Origin: Aliidiomarina haloalkalitolerans
Lineage (GTDB): Bacteria > Pseudomonadota > Gammaproteobacteria > Enterobacterales > Alteromonadaceae
DNA: 64,000 nt
Assembly (NCBI RefSeq): GCF_003987315.1
Contig: NZ_PIPI01000001.1
Location: 310,001-374,000 of the forward strand
Reading direction: 5' to 3'
Part shown: positions 22,445 through 31,611 of the stretch, piece by piece
How positions within the stretch are numbered: position 1 is the stretch's first letter
How the letters are laid out: each line of letters starts with the position of its first letter
Notes under the pieces: model-generated
Seen by the model: the letters and a program-made list of their open reading frames with translations, nothing else
Databases searched by the model: none
What the model was told of the DNA's origin: nothing
Translations under genes and position numbers: made by a program

Positions 22445-24001
22445 TTAACCTTTTTGCTCGGCTGTAGCTGGCGTCTCAGCATGTTCCTTCATTTCAACTT
22501 CCATGTCGTCAAAGGTTTTTTGCACAGCAGCTTCAGGATCTTGGGTCAGCTTACTGACAATCAGAATCGCCAGTGTTGACAGAATTACGCCTGGTACCAT
22601 TTCGTATAAATGCGCGCTGAGCGGCGCACCGTTGATTGGTACGTAAATCCAGAACAACACGGTGACAGCCCCGACAACCATACCGGCTAAGGCGCCCCAG
22701 CGATTCATATATTTCCAATACAAGCTAAGGATAATCAGTGGTCCAAATGCAGCACCGAAGCCAGCCCAAGCATTACCGACCAGGCCAAGAATGGTGTCGC
22801 GCGGAACCCATGAAAGGGCAATGGCGATGAGGGCAACGATTAACACTGATAAACGACCCGCTAATACTTGTACTTTGTCGGACGCGTCTTTGTGCAAGAA
22901 ACTCTTATAGAAGTCCTGAGTTAGCGCACTTGACGTCACCAGCAATTGCGACGAAATCGTACTCATAATTGCTGCGAGAATGGCGGCTAAGAGGAAACCA
23001 CCAACGAGTGGGTGGAAGAGAATCTGCGATAAGACAATGAAAATCGTCTCAGCATTAGCGAGCGAGCCATCAGCAGACATATAGACATTGCCGGTCAGTG
23101 CGCCACCGTACACTTGCACATACGCAGCGCCCGCGATACCGGTGAGCATGGCACCAATAATCGCGACAATCATCCACGTCATACCAATTCGACGCGCGAC
23201 TTTAAAGTCACGAACCGATTTAATCGCCATAAAACGCACAATGATATGCGGTTGACCGAAATAACCTAAGCCCCATGCGAGTAACGAAACGACACCAAGG
23301 AATGTCGCGCCGTAGAATGGGTTTAGCATGCCCGGGTTTAAATCACGAACTTGGGTCACCACTTCACTGCTGCCACCGAGTACCGAGAAGGCTACCAGAG
23401 GTACCATCACCAAAGCGATGAACATGATACAACCCTGCACAAAGTCGGTCATGCTGACCGCCAAAAAGCCACCAATGAGCGTGTATGCGACAACCACACC
23501 GGCGGTTAACAGTAACCCGTAGTGGTAGTCCATACCAAAGGCATTTTCGAACAGTGTGCCACCGGCGACTAAACCGGACGATGTATATAGTGTGAAGAAG
23601 ATGATAATAACGATCGCGGAAACTAAACGCAGAACACGTGAGTTATCGTTGAAGCGGTTTTCAAAGAAGTCGGGAATGGTGATCGAGTCTTTTGCCATGT
23701 AGGTATACATACGCAGTCTTGGAGCCACAACGCGGTAATTGACATAGGCACCAGCGACTAAACCAATGGCAATCCAAACCTCGGAGAAGCCGGCGACAAA
23801 GAATGCGCCTGGTAACCCCATCAGCATCCATCCACTCATGTCGGATGCACCCGCAGACAGAGCGGTGACGCCCGGCCCAAGGCGGCGACCACCGAGCATG
23901 TAATCGGATAAATCACTGGTTGACTTGTAGTAGCCATAGACGCCAATCCCTAGCATGGCGATGAAATAAATGGCGAGAGAAATCAGGGTTCCTGTTTCCA
24001 A
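22445..24001 (-). CDS. putP: Sodium/proline symporter PutP
   Basis: Inner-membrane Na+-coupled proline importer of the SSS family. Length 518 aa with about 13 membrane helices. Conserved stretches include SDYMLGGRRLGPGVTALSAG, ASDMSGWMLMGLPGA (Na+/proline site region), GWGLGYFGQPHII-like AWGLGYFGQPHIIVRFM and ISSQLLVTSSALTQDFYK. The start codon is TTG, chosen because AGGAG lies about 8 nt upstream and there is no nearby ATG that keeps the first helix. No putA is visible in the window. The 218 nt between putP and sapF hold no gene that I can see. Confidence 0.95.
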   Translation of the reverse strand: METGTLISLAIYFIAMLGIGVYGYYKSTSDLSDYMLGGRRLGPGVTALSAGASDMSGWMLMGLPGAFFVAGFSEVWIAIGLVAGAYVNYRVVAPRLRMYTYMAKDSITIPDFFENRFNDNSRVLRLVSAIVIIIFFTLYTSSGLVAGGTLFENAFGMDYHYGLLLTAGVVVAYTLIGGFLAVSMTDFVQGCIMFIALVMVPLVAFSVLGGSSEVVTQVRDLNPGMLNPFYGATFLGVVSLLAWGLGYFGQPHIIVRFMAIKSVRDFKVARRIGMTWMIVAIIGAMLTGIAGAAYVQVYGGALTGNVYMSADGSLANAETIFIVLSQILFHPLVGGFLLAAILAAIMSTISSQLLVTSSALTQDFYKSFLHKDASDKVQVLAGRLSVLIVALIAIALSWVPRDTILGLVGNAWAGFGAAFGPLIILSLYWKYMNRWGALAGMVVGAVTVLFWIYVPINGAPLSAHLYEMVPGVILSTLAILIVSKLTQDPEAAVQKTFDDMEVEMKEHAETPATAEQKG

Positions 24002-24219
24002 AATGATACTCCTATTGTTTGGCGTTCTTATTATGGTTATCGCTAAAGTTAGTATGTGGAGCTCAGAAGGTTTAGCAAGCGAATTGCGACAAAACTTTTG
24101 CTAAACAGCCCGAACAACGTTTTTTAAATCCTCAACACAGTCTCACAAACTGCAACACGCTAACAAAATCGAGCAGGGTTCTCAAGCTGAGGTGCACGTC
24201 TGGTATAGTTTTCACTCAA

Positions 24220-24993
24220 CTATTTGCGCTGCAACTCTGACATCAACATCAGCTCGGTATACTGTTCTTTCGGTGCTGTAAATACGTCCTGAACATCCCC
24301 ATGTTCGATGACTTGGCCATCTTTCATAATCATCACTTCGTCAGCGAGATGCCGAACGATTTCTGGGCTTTGCGAGATAAAGATATAGGACATTTTAAGA
24401 TCACGTTGGAGATCCAGTAACAGATTAATAATCTGAGCCCGTACCGACGAATCAAGCGTTGCGAGTGCCTCGTCAGCAACCAATAATTTTGGCTGCAAAA
24501 TGATTGCACGGGCGATACTTGCCCGTTGTTTTTGTCCTGTTGACATCATATGCGGGTAAAACACCATGTGCTCAGCAAGTAAACCGACTTGGTGTAAGGT
24601 TTTCATAATCCGCTCATGGCGTTGACGGGCATTGAGCTTGGTATTAAACAGGAGAGGCTCTTCGAGTTGCCGACCTAGCGTCAAATGTGGATTTAAGGAC
24701 GCATCAGCGTCTTGAAAAATCATCCGAATCACTTGGGCGCGCTGCCGATAATTGCCAGCTTCTAGTTCTTCTCCGGCGAAAACTAAACGACCGGAAGTCG
24801 GCGCAACGGCGCCGCTGATGAGCGCCGCTAAAGTCGATTTACCAGAACCATTAGTACCCATGACGGCCAAGGTTTGGCCTTCATTGACGGTAAAACTGAC
24901 ATCATCGAGGGCGACTGTGGTTTGCTGTTGAAAGAGGCCGGTGCGGCTGTGGTAAACCTTGCGCAAGGATTCGACCACTAATAATGGCTTCAT
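24220..24993 (-). CDS. sapF: Sap-type peptide ABC transporter ATP-binding protein SapF
   Basis: One of two ATPases powering the SapBC permease. Length 257 aa. Walker A is GTNGSGKST, the Q-loop is IFQDADASLNP, the signature is the variant MSTGQKQRAS and Walker B is LLVADEAL. Last gene of the sapABCDF operon, with its GGAGG-type ribosome site overlapping the sapD stop region (1-nt gap). Sap systems are linked to resistance to antimicrobial peptides in Salmonella and Haemophilus and to putrescine export in E. coli; the role here is unknown. Confidence 0.92.
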   Translation of the reverse strand: MKPLLVVESLRKVYHSRTGLFQQQTTVALDDVSFTVNEGQTLAVMGTNGSGKSTLAALISGAVAPTSGRLVFAGEELEAGNYRQRAQVIRMIFQDADASLNPHLTLGRQLEEPLLFNTKLNARQRHERIMKTLHQVGLLAEHMVFYPHMMSTGQKQRASIARAIILQPKLLVADEALATLDSSVRAQIINLLLDLQRDLKMSYIFISQSPEIVRHLADEVMIMKDGQVIEHGDVQDVFTAPKEQYTELMLMSELQRK

Positions 24994-24994
24994 C

Positions 24995-25981
24995 TTAATC
25001 CTCCAGGTTCACTGGGTGATGGCACGCGTACATGCGGTCACGGAGCTTCAATGTCTTCGGTGTCTTAATGCATTCCGGTTTAGCATAGGGACAACGTGGT
25101 CCCAAGCGGCAACCAATCGGCAGATGCTGCAGAGTAGGCTCAACCCCTGGGAGCGTTGGTAACTTGGTGCGTGGCTGTGACTCCGCTTGCCGATAGAGCG
25201 AAGTATTCAACAACGCTTCAGTATAAGGATGATAGGGTTTTTGTAAGAGCGGTTCCGCAGGACCGGTTTCCATTAACTGACCACTGTAGATCATCGAGAT
25301 ACGTTCGGTTTGCGGCATGATAGCGCCAAGATCCTGGCTGATCATCAGCATCGACATGCCATAGCGAGCATGAAACTGTGCCAGCAGGCGATAAATTTGT
25401 TGGCGCGTTGCGGGCTCCATGGTTGACGTCGGTTCGTCTGCAATCAAGAGCTTTGGCCGATGGGCAATCGCACTAGCAATCATGATTTTCTGTGCCGCAC
25501 CTTCGGACAGTTCATGCGCATAGGATTGCATCATGGCTTTGTGGTTTTTAATCCCAACCCGATGAAGCAAAGAAATAACGCGCTCTTTACGCTGTTTTGA
25601 GCGTTGCCACCAGCTCCCATCAAGGTCACGATCAAGTACGGCTTCACTGAGTTGCTCGCCGATGGTTAAATTCGGGTCGAGATAACTCTTGGCATCCTGA
25701 AATATCATCGCAATGTCGACACCGATAATGTCTCGTCGTTCTGCAGCGCTGAGGCTTAAAAGATCTTTACCTTCAAACCAGACTCGATCGGCAGTGACGT
25801 CCCAGCGTTCACTTAAAAAGCCCATAATCGCGCGGGCAATTAGGCTTTTGCCTGAGCCAGATTCGCCGACTAAGGTGTGAATTTCGCCTTCGTGAATCTG
25901 CAAATTAACCTTATCAAGAACATTAACGGTGCCGATATTTGTTTTGGTTCGGATGGTCAAATTGCGAATATCCAAGAGCAT
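24995..25981 (-). CDS. sapD: Sap-type peptide ABC transporter ATP-binding protein SapD
   Basis: Second ATPase of the Sap transporter; in E. coli SapD also supports Trk potassium uptake. Length 328 aa (E. coli 330). Walker A GESGSGKS, Q-loop IFQDAKSYLDP, a degenerate signature LSEGAAQKIM (as in E. coli SapD, which has LTDGECQKVM) and Walker B LLIADEPTS. The C-terminal oligopeptide-transporter extension contains LPIGCRLGPRCPYAKPEC, an iron-sulfur-like cysteine cluster conserved in Dpp/Opp/Sap ATPases. It lies 2 nt after sapC. Confidence 0.94.
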   Translation of the reverse strand: MLLDIRNLTIRTKTNIGTVNVLDKVNLQIHEGEIHTLVGESGSGKSLIARAIMGFLSERWDVTADRVWFEGKDLLSLSAAERRDIIGVDIAMIFQDAKSYLDPNLTIGEQLSEAVLDRDLDGSWWQRSKQRKERVISLLHRVGIKNHKAMMQSYAHELSEGAAQKIMIASAIAHRPKLLIADEPTSTMEPATRQQIYRLLAQFHARYGMSMLMISQDLGAIMPQTERISMIYSGQLMETGPAEPLLQKPYHPYTEALLNTSLYRQAESQPRTKLPTLPGVEPTLQHLPIGCRLGPRCPYAKPECIKTPKTLKLRDRMYACHHPVNLED

Positions 25982-25983
25982 AG

Positions 25984-26877
25984 TTATTGCTCCAACTGTT
26001 TTTGGATGGCTTGGCGCAACGTTTCACCGACTAAGTTCACGCTGACCAGCGTAATAAATAATGCTAAGCCGGGTAGTGCCATGACCCAAGGTGTCACGTA
26101 AGCGACTTCTAGGCTTTGCGCTAGCATCGAGCCCCATTCCGGCGTTGGTGCTTGAGCGCCGAGGCGCAGAAAGCCGAGCGCGGCGATGTCAAAAATCGCA
26201 ACGGACAAACCAATAGTAAATTGAATAACGAGCACGCGAACGATGTTAGGGAAAAAGACCATCGTCAATAAATAGTAGTCGGATACGCCATTTAACCGGC
26301 TAGCGGTGACATAGGGTTTGCGCCGTTCGTCATGAATGGCGTTGCGGGTTACGTGCAAAAATTGAGGAATCATTACAAGGCCAATAGCAAGTAACGCATT
26401 GCCTAGCCCCGGGCCAGTTAAAGCAATAATGACGAGGGCGAGTAACAGTGACGGAATTGACATTAAAACATCGAGTAAATGCTTCAGCGTTGAGCTTTTC
26501 ACCCCAACCGTCATTGCTGCGATAGCACCTAATGTTACCCCAATCAGAGCAGAAATGATCACCACGAGTAAGGGTAAAGCAAAGCTATAGCGCGCACCGT
26601 AAATGAGGCGCGTAATCATGTCACGACCGAGCTCGTCGGTTCCTAAAAGAAATCGGACATCGCCATTCACTGACCAAGCTGGCGGCAATGAGATTGCGTC
26701 GATAAACTGCTGATTCGGTCCATAAGGGGTTAGCAATGGACCGAATAAGCTAATAAAGACAATGAATATGAGAATATACAAGGCCCCAATGGCAAACGCA
26801 TTGCGTCGAAACTCAAGCCAAACGCGTTGCAGCGGTGAGGGCATTCGCTCTTCGTAATATAAATTAGGGCGCGGCAT
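25984..26877 (-). CDS. sapC: Sap-type peptide ABC transporter permease SapC
   Basis: Inner-membrane permease subunit, 297 aa from the ATG at 26877 (E. coli SapC is 296). The frame is open further to an ATG at 26934, but the start giving MPRPNLYYEERMPSPLQ matches SapC and has AGGAAAG upstream; it overlaps sapB by 14 nt. Features: an N-terminal helix, LGTDELGRDMITRLIYGARY, and the EAA-like cytoplasmic loop TASRLNGVSDYYLLTMVFFPN. About six membrane helices. Confidence 0.93.
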   Translation of the reverse strand: MPRPNLYYEERMPSPLQRVWLEFRRNAFAIGALYILIFIVFISLFGPLLTPYGPNQQFIDAISLPPAWSVNGDVRFLLGTDELGRDMITRLIYGARYSFALPLLVVIISALIGVTLGAIAAMTVGVKSSTLKHLLDVLMSIPSLLLALVIIALTGPGLGNALLAIGLVMIPQFLHVTRNAIHDERRKPYVTASRLNGVSDYYLLTMVFFPNIVRVLVIQFTIGLSVAIFDIAALGFLRLGAQAPTPEWGSMLAQSLEVAYVTPWVMALPGLALFITLVSVNLVGETLRQAIQKQLEQ

Positions 26878-27892
26878 AAAGGTCTTTCCTGACTTGCGGG
26901 TAGCGCCACGCATGAAACAGATTGAGCAGAACATGCGTGACTAAGATTAAGCTACCAATAATTAAGAGTCCGCCCTGAATGACCGGGTAGTCGCGTTCGT
27001 AAATACTGCGTACAAGCCAATTGCCAATACCTGGCCAAGAAAATATAACTTCCAAAATAAAGGTATTGGCAATGAGCAAGCTGATCAGGTTGCTGAGTTG
27101 ACGAATAACTTGTTGCATGGCATTCGGTAGGGCGTGTGACCAGAGCACACGACGGGTCGACATGCCCTTGGCGTATGACGAAACAATATAGTTTTTGTTC
27201 AAGACATCGAGCATGCTATTTCGTGTGAGTCGTATCAGTAGCATCATCGGCATAATGGCTAAGACAGTAACCGGTAGAATCATATGCATGAACGCGCTGT
27301 AATAGGCAGCTTGCGGATTTGCTGGTTGCGCTAGCGCAATATCAATGAGAATCGAACCAGTGACGGCAGGGATGTCAAAGAGAGGGTTAATCTGGCCGGC
27401 AATGGGTGTCAGTCCCCATTGCACCGCGACCAGAAGAATGGCGAGCTGGGCAAACCAGAAAACTGGAATTGAATAACCGGAAATGCTCATGCCGAGAATG
27501 GTATTGTCCACTGACCGGCCTGGTTTCAAAGCCGCAAGAACGCCAAAAGCGACGCCCGGAAACCATGCGACCAATAGCGCTAAGAGCATAATCTCGAGGC
27601 TCGCGCCAAAACGAACAATCAATTGCTCGAATACAGGTGCCCCGTCTAACAGTGAGCGCCCCCAGTCACCGGCAAAAAGATGGCGCAAATAGGCAATATA
27701 TTGCCCAAAATAGCCACCATCAAAACCGCGTGCAGTAGCAATGGTGGCATAACTTGGATCATCAGGAAAAATGCCGCTGCTATTGGTGACTGCGGAGCCA
27801 GCAAACCAATAACTTAAACAGAATGTGAATAAACTGAGTGCTAGTAAGGTAAAAAACAGCAGGGTGATTTGCCGCAGCAGGTAACGTGTCAT
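26864..27892 (-). CDS. sapB: Sap-type peptide ABC transporter permease SapB
   Basis: Second permease subunit, 342 aa (E. coli 321). The N-terminal helix is followed by a periplasmic loop and the Dpp/Opp-type core with about six membrane helices. The conserved loop is SSYAKGMSTRRVLWSHALPNA, matching the EAA motif that contacts the ATPases. The ATG overlaps the sapA stop by 4 nt (ATGA), and its end overlaps sapC by 14 nt, so the operon is tightly coupled. Confidence 0.94.
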   Translation of the reverse strand: MTRYLLRQITLLFFTLLALSLFTFCLSYWFAGSAVTNSSGIFPDDPSYATIATARGFDGGYFGQYIAYLRHLFAGDWGRSLLDGAPVFEQLIVRFGASLEIMLLALLVAWFPGVAFGVLAALKPGRSVDNTILGMSISGYSIPVFWFAQLAILLVAVQWGLTPIAGQINPLFDIPAVTGSILIDIALAQPANPQAAYYSAFMHMILPVTVLAIMPMMLLIRLTRNSMLDVLNKNYIVSSYAKGMSTRRVLWSHALPNAMQQVIRQLSNLISLLIANTFILEVIFSWPGIGNWLVRSIYERDYPVIQGGLLIIGSLILVTHVLLNLFHAWRYPQVRKDLYAAP

Positions 27893-29532
27893 GGCCGTAG
27901 CTCCTGCGTGTCACGATGTTTGACTCGACGCAGCTCGATGCCACCAAATGGAGCGAGTTGCAAGCCTTCTATATCAGCCTGACTGGCTTGGAAACGCACA
28001 GAATGAGCAATCGGCAGTAACGGCACTTCAATAGCGAGGTATTCTTGTGCCTGTTGATAAAAGTTCTGCCGCGTTGGCATGAGTTCGGTGCGAATTGCAG
28101 CATTAAGAAGGTCATCAAACAACGGGTCGCACCATTGGGCGCGATTATTGCCAGATTCTTTAGCGCGACAACTTAGTAACGGCCGAAAGAAGTTATCTGG
28201 GTCAGCGTGATCAGCGGACCAACCAATAAGAACACTGTCGTGCAATCCTTCGGCTAAACGACGACGAAATGTGCTCCACTCATAGCTGACGATATTCGCA
28301 CGAACGCCAATTCGGGCGAGATCGGATTGCATGCGTTCTGCCATCAGACGGGCATTTGGGTTGTAGCCACGTTGCACCGGAATGGCCCAGATATCCATGC
28401 TAAACCCATCGGCTAAATCGGCTTCCGCTAAGAGTTCGCGAGCTCGCTCCGGGTCAAAACGATACGCGTCCGGAATCGGGTGATGGGCCCACGAGGTGTT
28501 TGGCAGAATTGAGTCCGCCCGCACAGCATGTTCAAAATAGACGGCTCTTAATAAAGCATCCCGGTCAATTGCATGGGCGAGTGCTTGGCGCACTCTCGGG
28601 TCGTCAAAAGGTGGCCGTTCGGTATTGAATGCCCAAAACGCAGTATTTGGACTAACGGTGGCTTGTAATTCTATACTTTCTTTTTGGCGAAGCCATTCGA
28701 CATCGCGCGCTGGTGGATAGGGAGAAATATCGCAGTCTTGGGTGAGTAACATGAGCATGCGCTTATGGTCGCTCTGGGTAATGCGAAACACAATTTGTTC
28801 GCTTGCTGCCAATTCACGCCAGTAGTTTGGATGTCGGTGATAACGCACCAGTACGTCTTTACGAAAATCGCTAAATTGAAATGGGCCAGTACCAATGGGA
28901 CGTTGATCGATGAGCTCGGGCGTCCCGGCTGCAAGCAATTGATGGCCGTATTCTGCAGATAGAATGATGGCAAAATCAGAGGCTAGATTTGCCAAAAAAG
29001 AACTGTCTTGCTGTTTAAGGCGAATTTCGACGGTGTGTTCGTCGAGAGCCTTCATCGAGTCAATCAATTCGGTAATGCCACTGGCCGTGAAAAATGGATA
29101 ACCGCGCCCTGAAACCGAGTGAAATGGGTGACTAGGGTCGAACCAGCGACGAAAACTAAAAACGACATCATTGGCGTTCAATGGCCGCGAAGGCTGAAAC
29201 CAGTCGGTTGTATGAAACTGCACATCGTCGCGCAGATAAAAGGTATAGCGAAGTCCGTGTTCGTCGATGGACCAGCGTTCAGCCAGCGCAGGTTGATAGT
29301 TATTTTCTTTATGACTGTACTCGATGAGGCGATCGTAAAGTTGTGCCGCCGTCATGTCTAACGTGGTGCCGGAAGTGACGAGTTGTGGATTAAAAGACTC
29401 CGGGTTACCTTCGGCACAATACAATACCCCTAAGGTTGCTTCTTGCTCCGACTGTGGCGCACAGGCAATCAGTACGGGCAGGCAGAGCGCCGCCGTGCAT
29501 GTCTTTATCAGCGAACGTTTAGTCGTCGCCAT
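27889..29532 (-). CDS. sapA: Sap-type peptide-binding protein SapA, lipoprotein form
   Basis: Solute-binding protein of the SBP_bac_5 (oligopeptide) family, 547 aa. It matches E. coli SapA at several segments, including the FHTTDWFQPSRPLNANDVVFSF region and DPDNFFRPLLSC. The N-terminus MATTKRSLIKT plus a hydrophobic stretch ends in LIAC at about residue 24, a lipobox, so this SapA should be lipid-anchored, whereas E. coli SapA has a cleavable signal peptide without Cys. It overlaps the pspF end by 14 nt, linking sap transcription to pspF. Confidence 0.93.
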   Translation of the reverse strand: MATTKRSLIKTCTAALCLPVLIACAPQSEQEATLGVLYCAEGNPESFNPQLVTSGTTLDMTAAQLYDRLIEYSHKENNYQPALAERWSIDEHGLRYTFYLRDDVQFHTTDWFQPSRPLNANDVVFSFRRWFDPSHPFHSVSGRGYPFFTASGITELIDSMKALDEHTVEIRLKQQDSSFLANLASDFAIILSAEYGHQLLAAGTPELIDQRPIGTGPFQFSDFRKDVLVRYHRHPNYWRELAASEQIVFRITQSDHKRMLMLLTQDCDISPYPPARDVEWLRQKESIELQATVSPNTAFWAFNTERPPFDDPRVRQALAHAIDRDALLRAVYFEHAVRADSILPNTSWAHHPIPDAYRFDPERARELLAEADLADGFSMDIWAIPVQRGYNPNARLMAERMQSDLARIGVRANIVSYEWSTFRRRLAEGLHDSVLIGWSADHADPDNFFRPLLSCRAKESGNNRAQWCDPLFDDLLNAAIRTELMPTRQNFYQQAQEYLAIEVPLLPIAHSVRFQASQADIEGLQLAPFGGIELRRVKHRDTQELRP

Positions 29533-30646
29533 TAGTGCCCTCGAGTAATTGATACTTTTTTAAATAACCACGCAACTGATGATAGGTCAGCTGCAAAAAC
29601 TCAGCGGTTTTCTTCTGATTAAACTGACAGTGTTGCAGCGCTTGCTGAATTAAGTCGATTTCAAAATCTTGGCTGACCTGCTTAAAGTCGACCGATTGTT
29701 GAAGATGAATCGCAAAGCCTGGTGATTGAGTTTGTTGGCGGCTCGTTACTGTCATTGTAGCAGGATCTGCGCAGTTAACTTCTGGCTGGGCGCTAACATC
29801 GGCCACAGATGGCGACGTGTCCTTATTCGCATGGCCATGAGCAGCCTTAGAACTTACCGGTCGCCAAGGGCTGCTAAATGGATTCAAGATAATATCATGC
29901 AAGGGCAAATGCGCGCTGTTATGGCGATATAAGCTGCGTTCGACCACATTTTTAAGTTCGCGGACATTGCCAGGCCAGTGATAGCTCATTAATGTTTCTT
30001 TGGCTTTATTGGTAAAGCCGGCAAAGCACTCAAGTTCTAGTTCGCGGGCCATTTGAATAGCAAAGTGCTCGGCAAGTAATAAGATGTCTTCTTGGCGCTC
30101 TCGTAAAGGGGGCAGTGTAATGACATCAAAGGCAAGCCGGTCGAGAAGATCAGCACGGAATCGATTTTCTGCTGCTAATGTTGGTAAATCTTCGTTGGTC
30201 GCAGCGATTAAACGGACATCGACTTTTACCGGCCGCGTACCACCCACACGCTCAAACTCACCATATTCTATAACCCGCAGGAGCTTTTCTTGGACAAGAG
30301 CAGAGGTAGTAGCCAGTTCGTCGAGAAACAGCGAACCTTTGTCCGCACGTTCGAAACGGCCTTCGTGGCGTTTGCTGGCGCCGGTAAAGGAACCAGACTC
30401 ATGACCAAAAAGTTCGCTATCGAGTAAATTGTCGTTGAGCGCGGCACAATTGAGCTTTAAGTACGGCTGCTCCCAGCGTGAGGAGAGATAATGTAATCGT
30501 GCGGCAATCAGTTCTTTACCAGTTCCACGCTCGCCAATAATTAACACCGGTTTATTTAACGGTGCGGCACGTGAGACTTGCTCAAGAACTTCAAGGAAGC
30601 TATTGGCTTGACCGATGAGGTTTTCGTTGTCACGAAACCTAGACAT
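29519..30646 (-). CDS. pspF: Psp operon transcriptional activator PspF
   Basis: Sigma54 enhancer-binding activator of pspA, normally held inactive by PspA. It lacks an N-terminal receiver or sensor domain, as PspF should. Walker A is GERGTGKE (38-45); the sigma54-contact loop is GSFTGA (85-90) instead of the GAFTGA of E. coli PspF; Walker B is GSLFLDELAT. The C-terminal Fis-type helix-turn-helix is AEFLQLTYHQLRGYLKKY. At 375 aa it is about 50 residues longer than E. coli PspF (325) because of a Ser/Ala/Thr-rich linker between AAA+ and DNA-binding domains (about 270-330). Divergent from pspA; its end overlaps sapA. Confidence 0.95.
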   Translation of the reverse strand: MSRFRDNENLIGQANSFLEVLEQVSRAAPLNKPVLIIGERGTGKELIAARLHYLSSRWEQPYLKLNCAALNDNLLDSELFGHESGSFTGASKRHEGRFERADKGSLFLDELATTSALVQEKLLRVIEYGEFERVGGTRPVKVDVRLIAATNEDLPTLAAENRFRADLLDRLAFDVITLPPLRERQEDILLLAEHFAIQMARELELECFAGFTNKAKETLMSYHWPGNVRELKNVVERSLYRHNSAHLPLHDIILNPFSSPWRPVSSKAAHGHANKDTSPSVADVSAQPEVNCADPATMTVTSRQQTQSPGFAIHLQQSVDFKQVSQDFEIDLIQQALQHCQFNQKKTAEFLQLTYHQLRGYLKKYQLLEGTNGDD

Positions 30647-30702
30647 AGTTGCGTTCCCAGTTGGCTAATTTCACTAATTATTAGTCTAATTATTTAATTT
30701 TC

Positions 30703-30760
30703 ACAAAAGTGCACTTTCGTTCGTTTTTTTATTAAACTACAAAAAGTGCGTTTTTTCAGC
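30703..30760. promoter_or_regulatory. Candidate PspF upstream activating sites
   Basis: Two similar A/T-flanked GTGC motifs, ACAAAAGTGCACTTTCG (from 30703) and ACAAAAAGTGCGTTTTTTC (from 30739), lie 36 bp apart in the pspF-pspA intergenic region, upstream of the sigma54 promoter. The first holds the palindrome AAAGTGCACTTT (30706-30717). Their place and duplication fit enhancer sites for PspF, and they could also mediate pspF autoregulation. Assignment by position only. Confidence 0.5.
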
Positions 30761-30781
30761 TGTTTAACAAAAAATAAAAAG

Positions 30782-30798
30782 TTGGCATCGTTTTTGTA
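30782..30798 (+). promoter_or_regulatory. Sigma54-type promoter for pspABC
   Basis: TTGGCATCGTTTTTGTA matches the sigma54 consensus TGGCAC-N5-TTGCW, with GG and the TTG(T) element in the correct -24/-12 spacing. It reads toward pspA and lies next to a PspF gene, which supports the call. Predicted transcription start is near 30810, leaving about 120 nt of leader. Confidence 0.78.
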
Positions 30799-30927
30799 TG
30801 TATTGATAGTGACGCCACTGTTTGCAGTTTGTAGCGGGGCAGTCGACCAGAGTTTGGTTGTTTCCAACCGCAATGGATACCGCCCGCATTGGGCAAACAG
30901 GAAAACTTTTGTTACGAGGTACAAGTT

Positions 30928-31611
30928 ATGGGTATTTTTTCACGCTTCACCGATATCGTAAATGCAAATTTAAATGCGTTACTTGATAAAGCCGAAGATC
31001 CACAAAAGATGGTTCGCCTGATTATTCAGGAAATGGAAGACACTTTAGTGGAAGTTCGTTCAGTTTCAGCTAAAACTTTGTCAGAGAAAAAAGACTTAGT
31101 TCGCCAACTGACCCGCCTTGAAGGTGAGATTGTTGAATGGGAACGTCGGGCTGAGCTCGCGTTAGGCAAAGAGCGCGAAGATCTTGCTCGTCAAGCATTG
31201 CTTGAAAAAAGCAAACTTCAAGACACATTGGAAAGCTTACAGGCAGAAATCGACCGAGTTGACGACCATGTTGAGCGTTTAAGCGGCGAAATTACGCAGT
31301 TACAAGAGAAGCTTGCCGATGCAAAAGCGCGCCAGAAGTCAATTCTCATGCGTGAGCGTACTGTCAGTTCACGTTTAAATGTGAAGAAGACGCTAGACAG
31401 CGGCAAAGTTGATGATGCGCTGCACAAGTTTGAGCGTTATGAAGCAAAAATTGATGATCTCGAGTCACAAGTTGAAGCTTATGACCTGGGTAAGAAAACG
31501 CTCGCAGATGAGTTCCGTGCATTAGAAAGTGAAAACAAAGTGGATGCCGAATTAGAAGCTTTGAAAGCACGCTTGAATAAAGATACTGCGAAAAAAGAAG
31601 ACAAAGCATAA
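30928..31611 (+). CDS. pspA: Phage shock protein A PspA
   Basis: Peripheral inner-membrane protein of the PspA/IM30 (ESCRT-III-like) family that stabilises stressed membranes and inhibits PspF. I start at the ATG giving MGIFSRFTDIVNANLNALLD, the standard PspA N-terminus, with GAGG upstream; an in-frame ATG at 30889 would add 13 residues with no homology. 227 aa (E. coli 222), almost wholly alpha-helical coiled coil with an amphipathic N-terminal helix and KAEDPQKMVRLIIQEMEDTL. Confidence 0.96.
   Translation: MGIFSRFTDIVNANLNALLDKAEDPQKMVRLIIQEMEDTLVEVRSVSAKTLSEKKDLVRQLTRLEGEIVEWERRAELALGKEREDLARQALLEKSKLQDTLESLQAEIDRVDDHVERLSGEITQLQEKLADAKARQKSILMRERTVSSRLNVKKTLDSGKVDDALHKFERYEAKIDDLESQVEAYDLGKKTLADEFRALESENKVDAELEALKARLNKDTAKKEDKA

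Noticed and set aside
26878-26934. Longer N-terminus for SapC
   Set aside because: The extra 19 residues overlap sapB and have no counterpart in SapC; the ATG at 26877 gives the family length and has a ribosome site.
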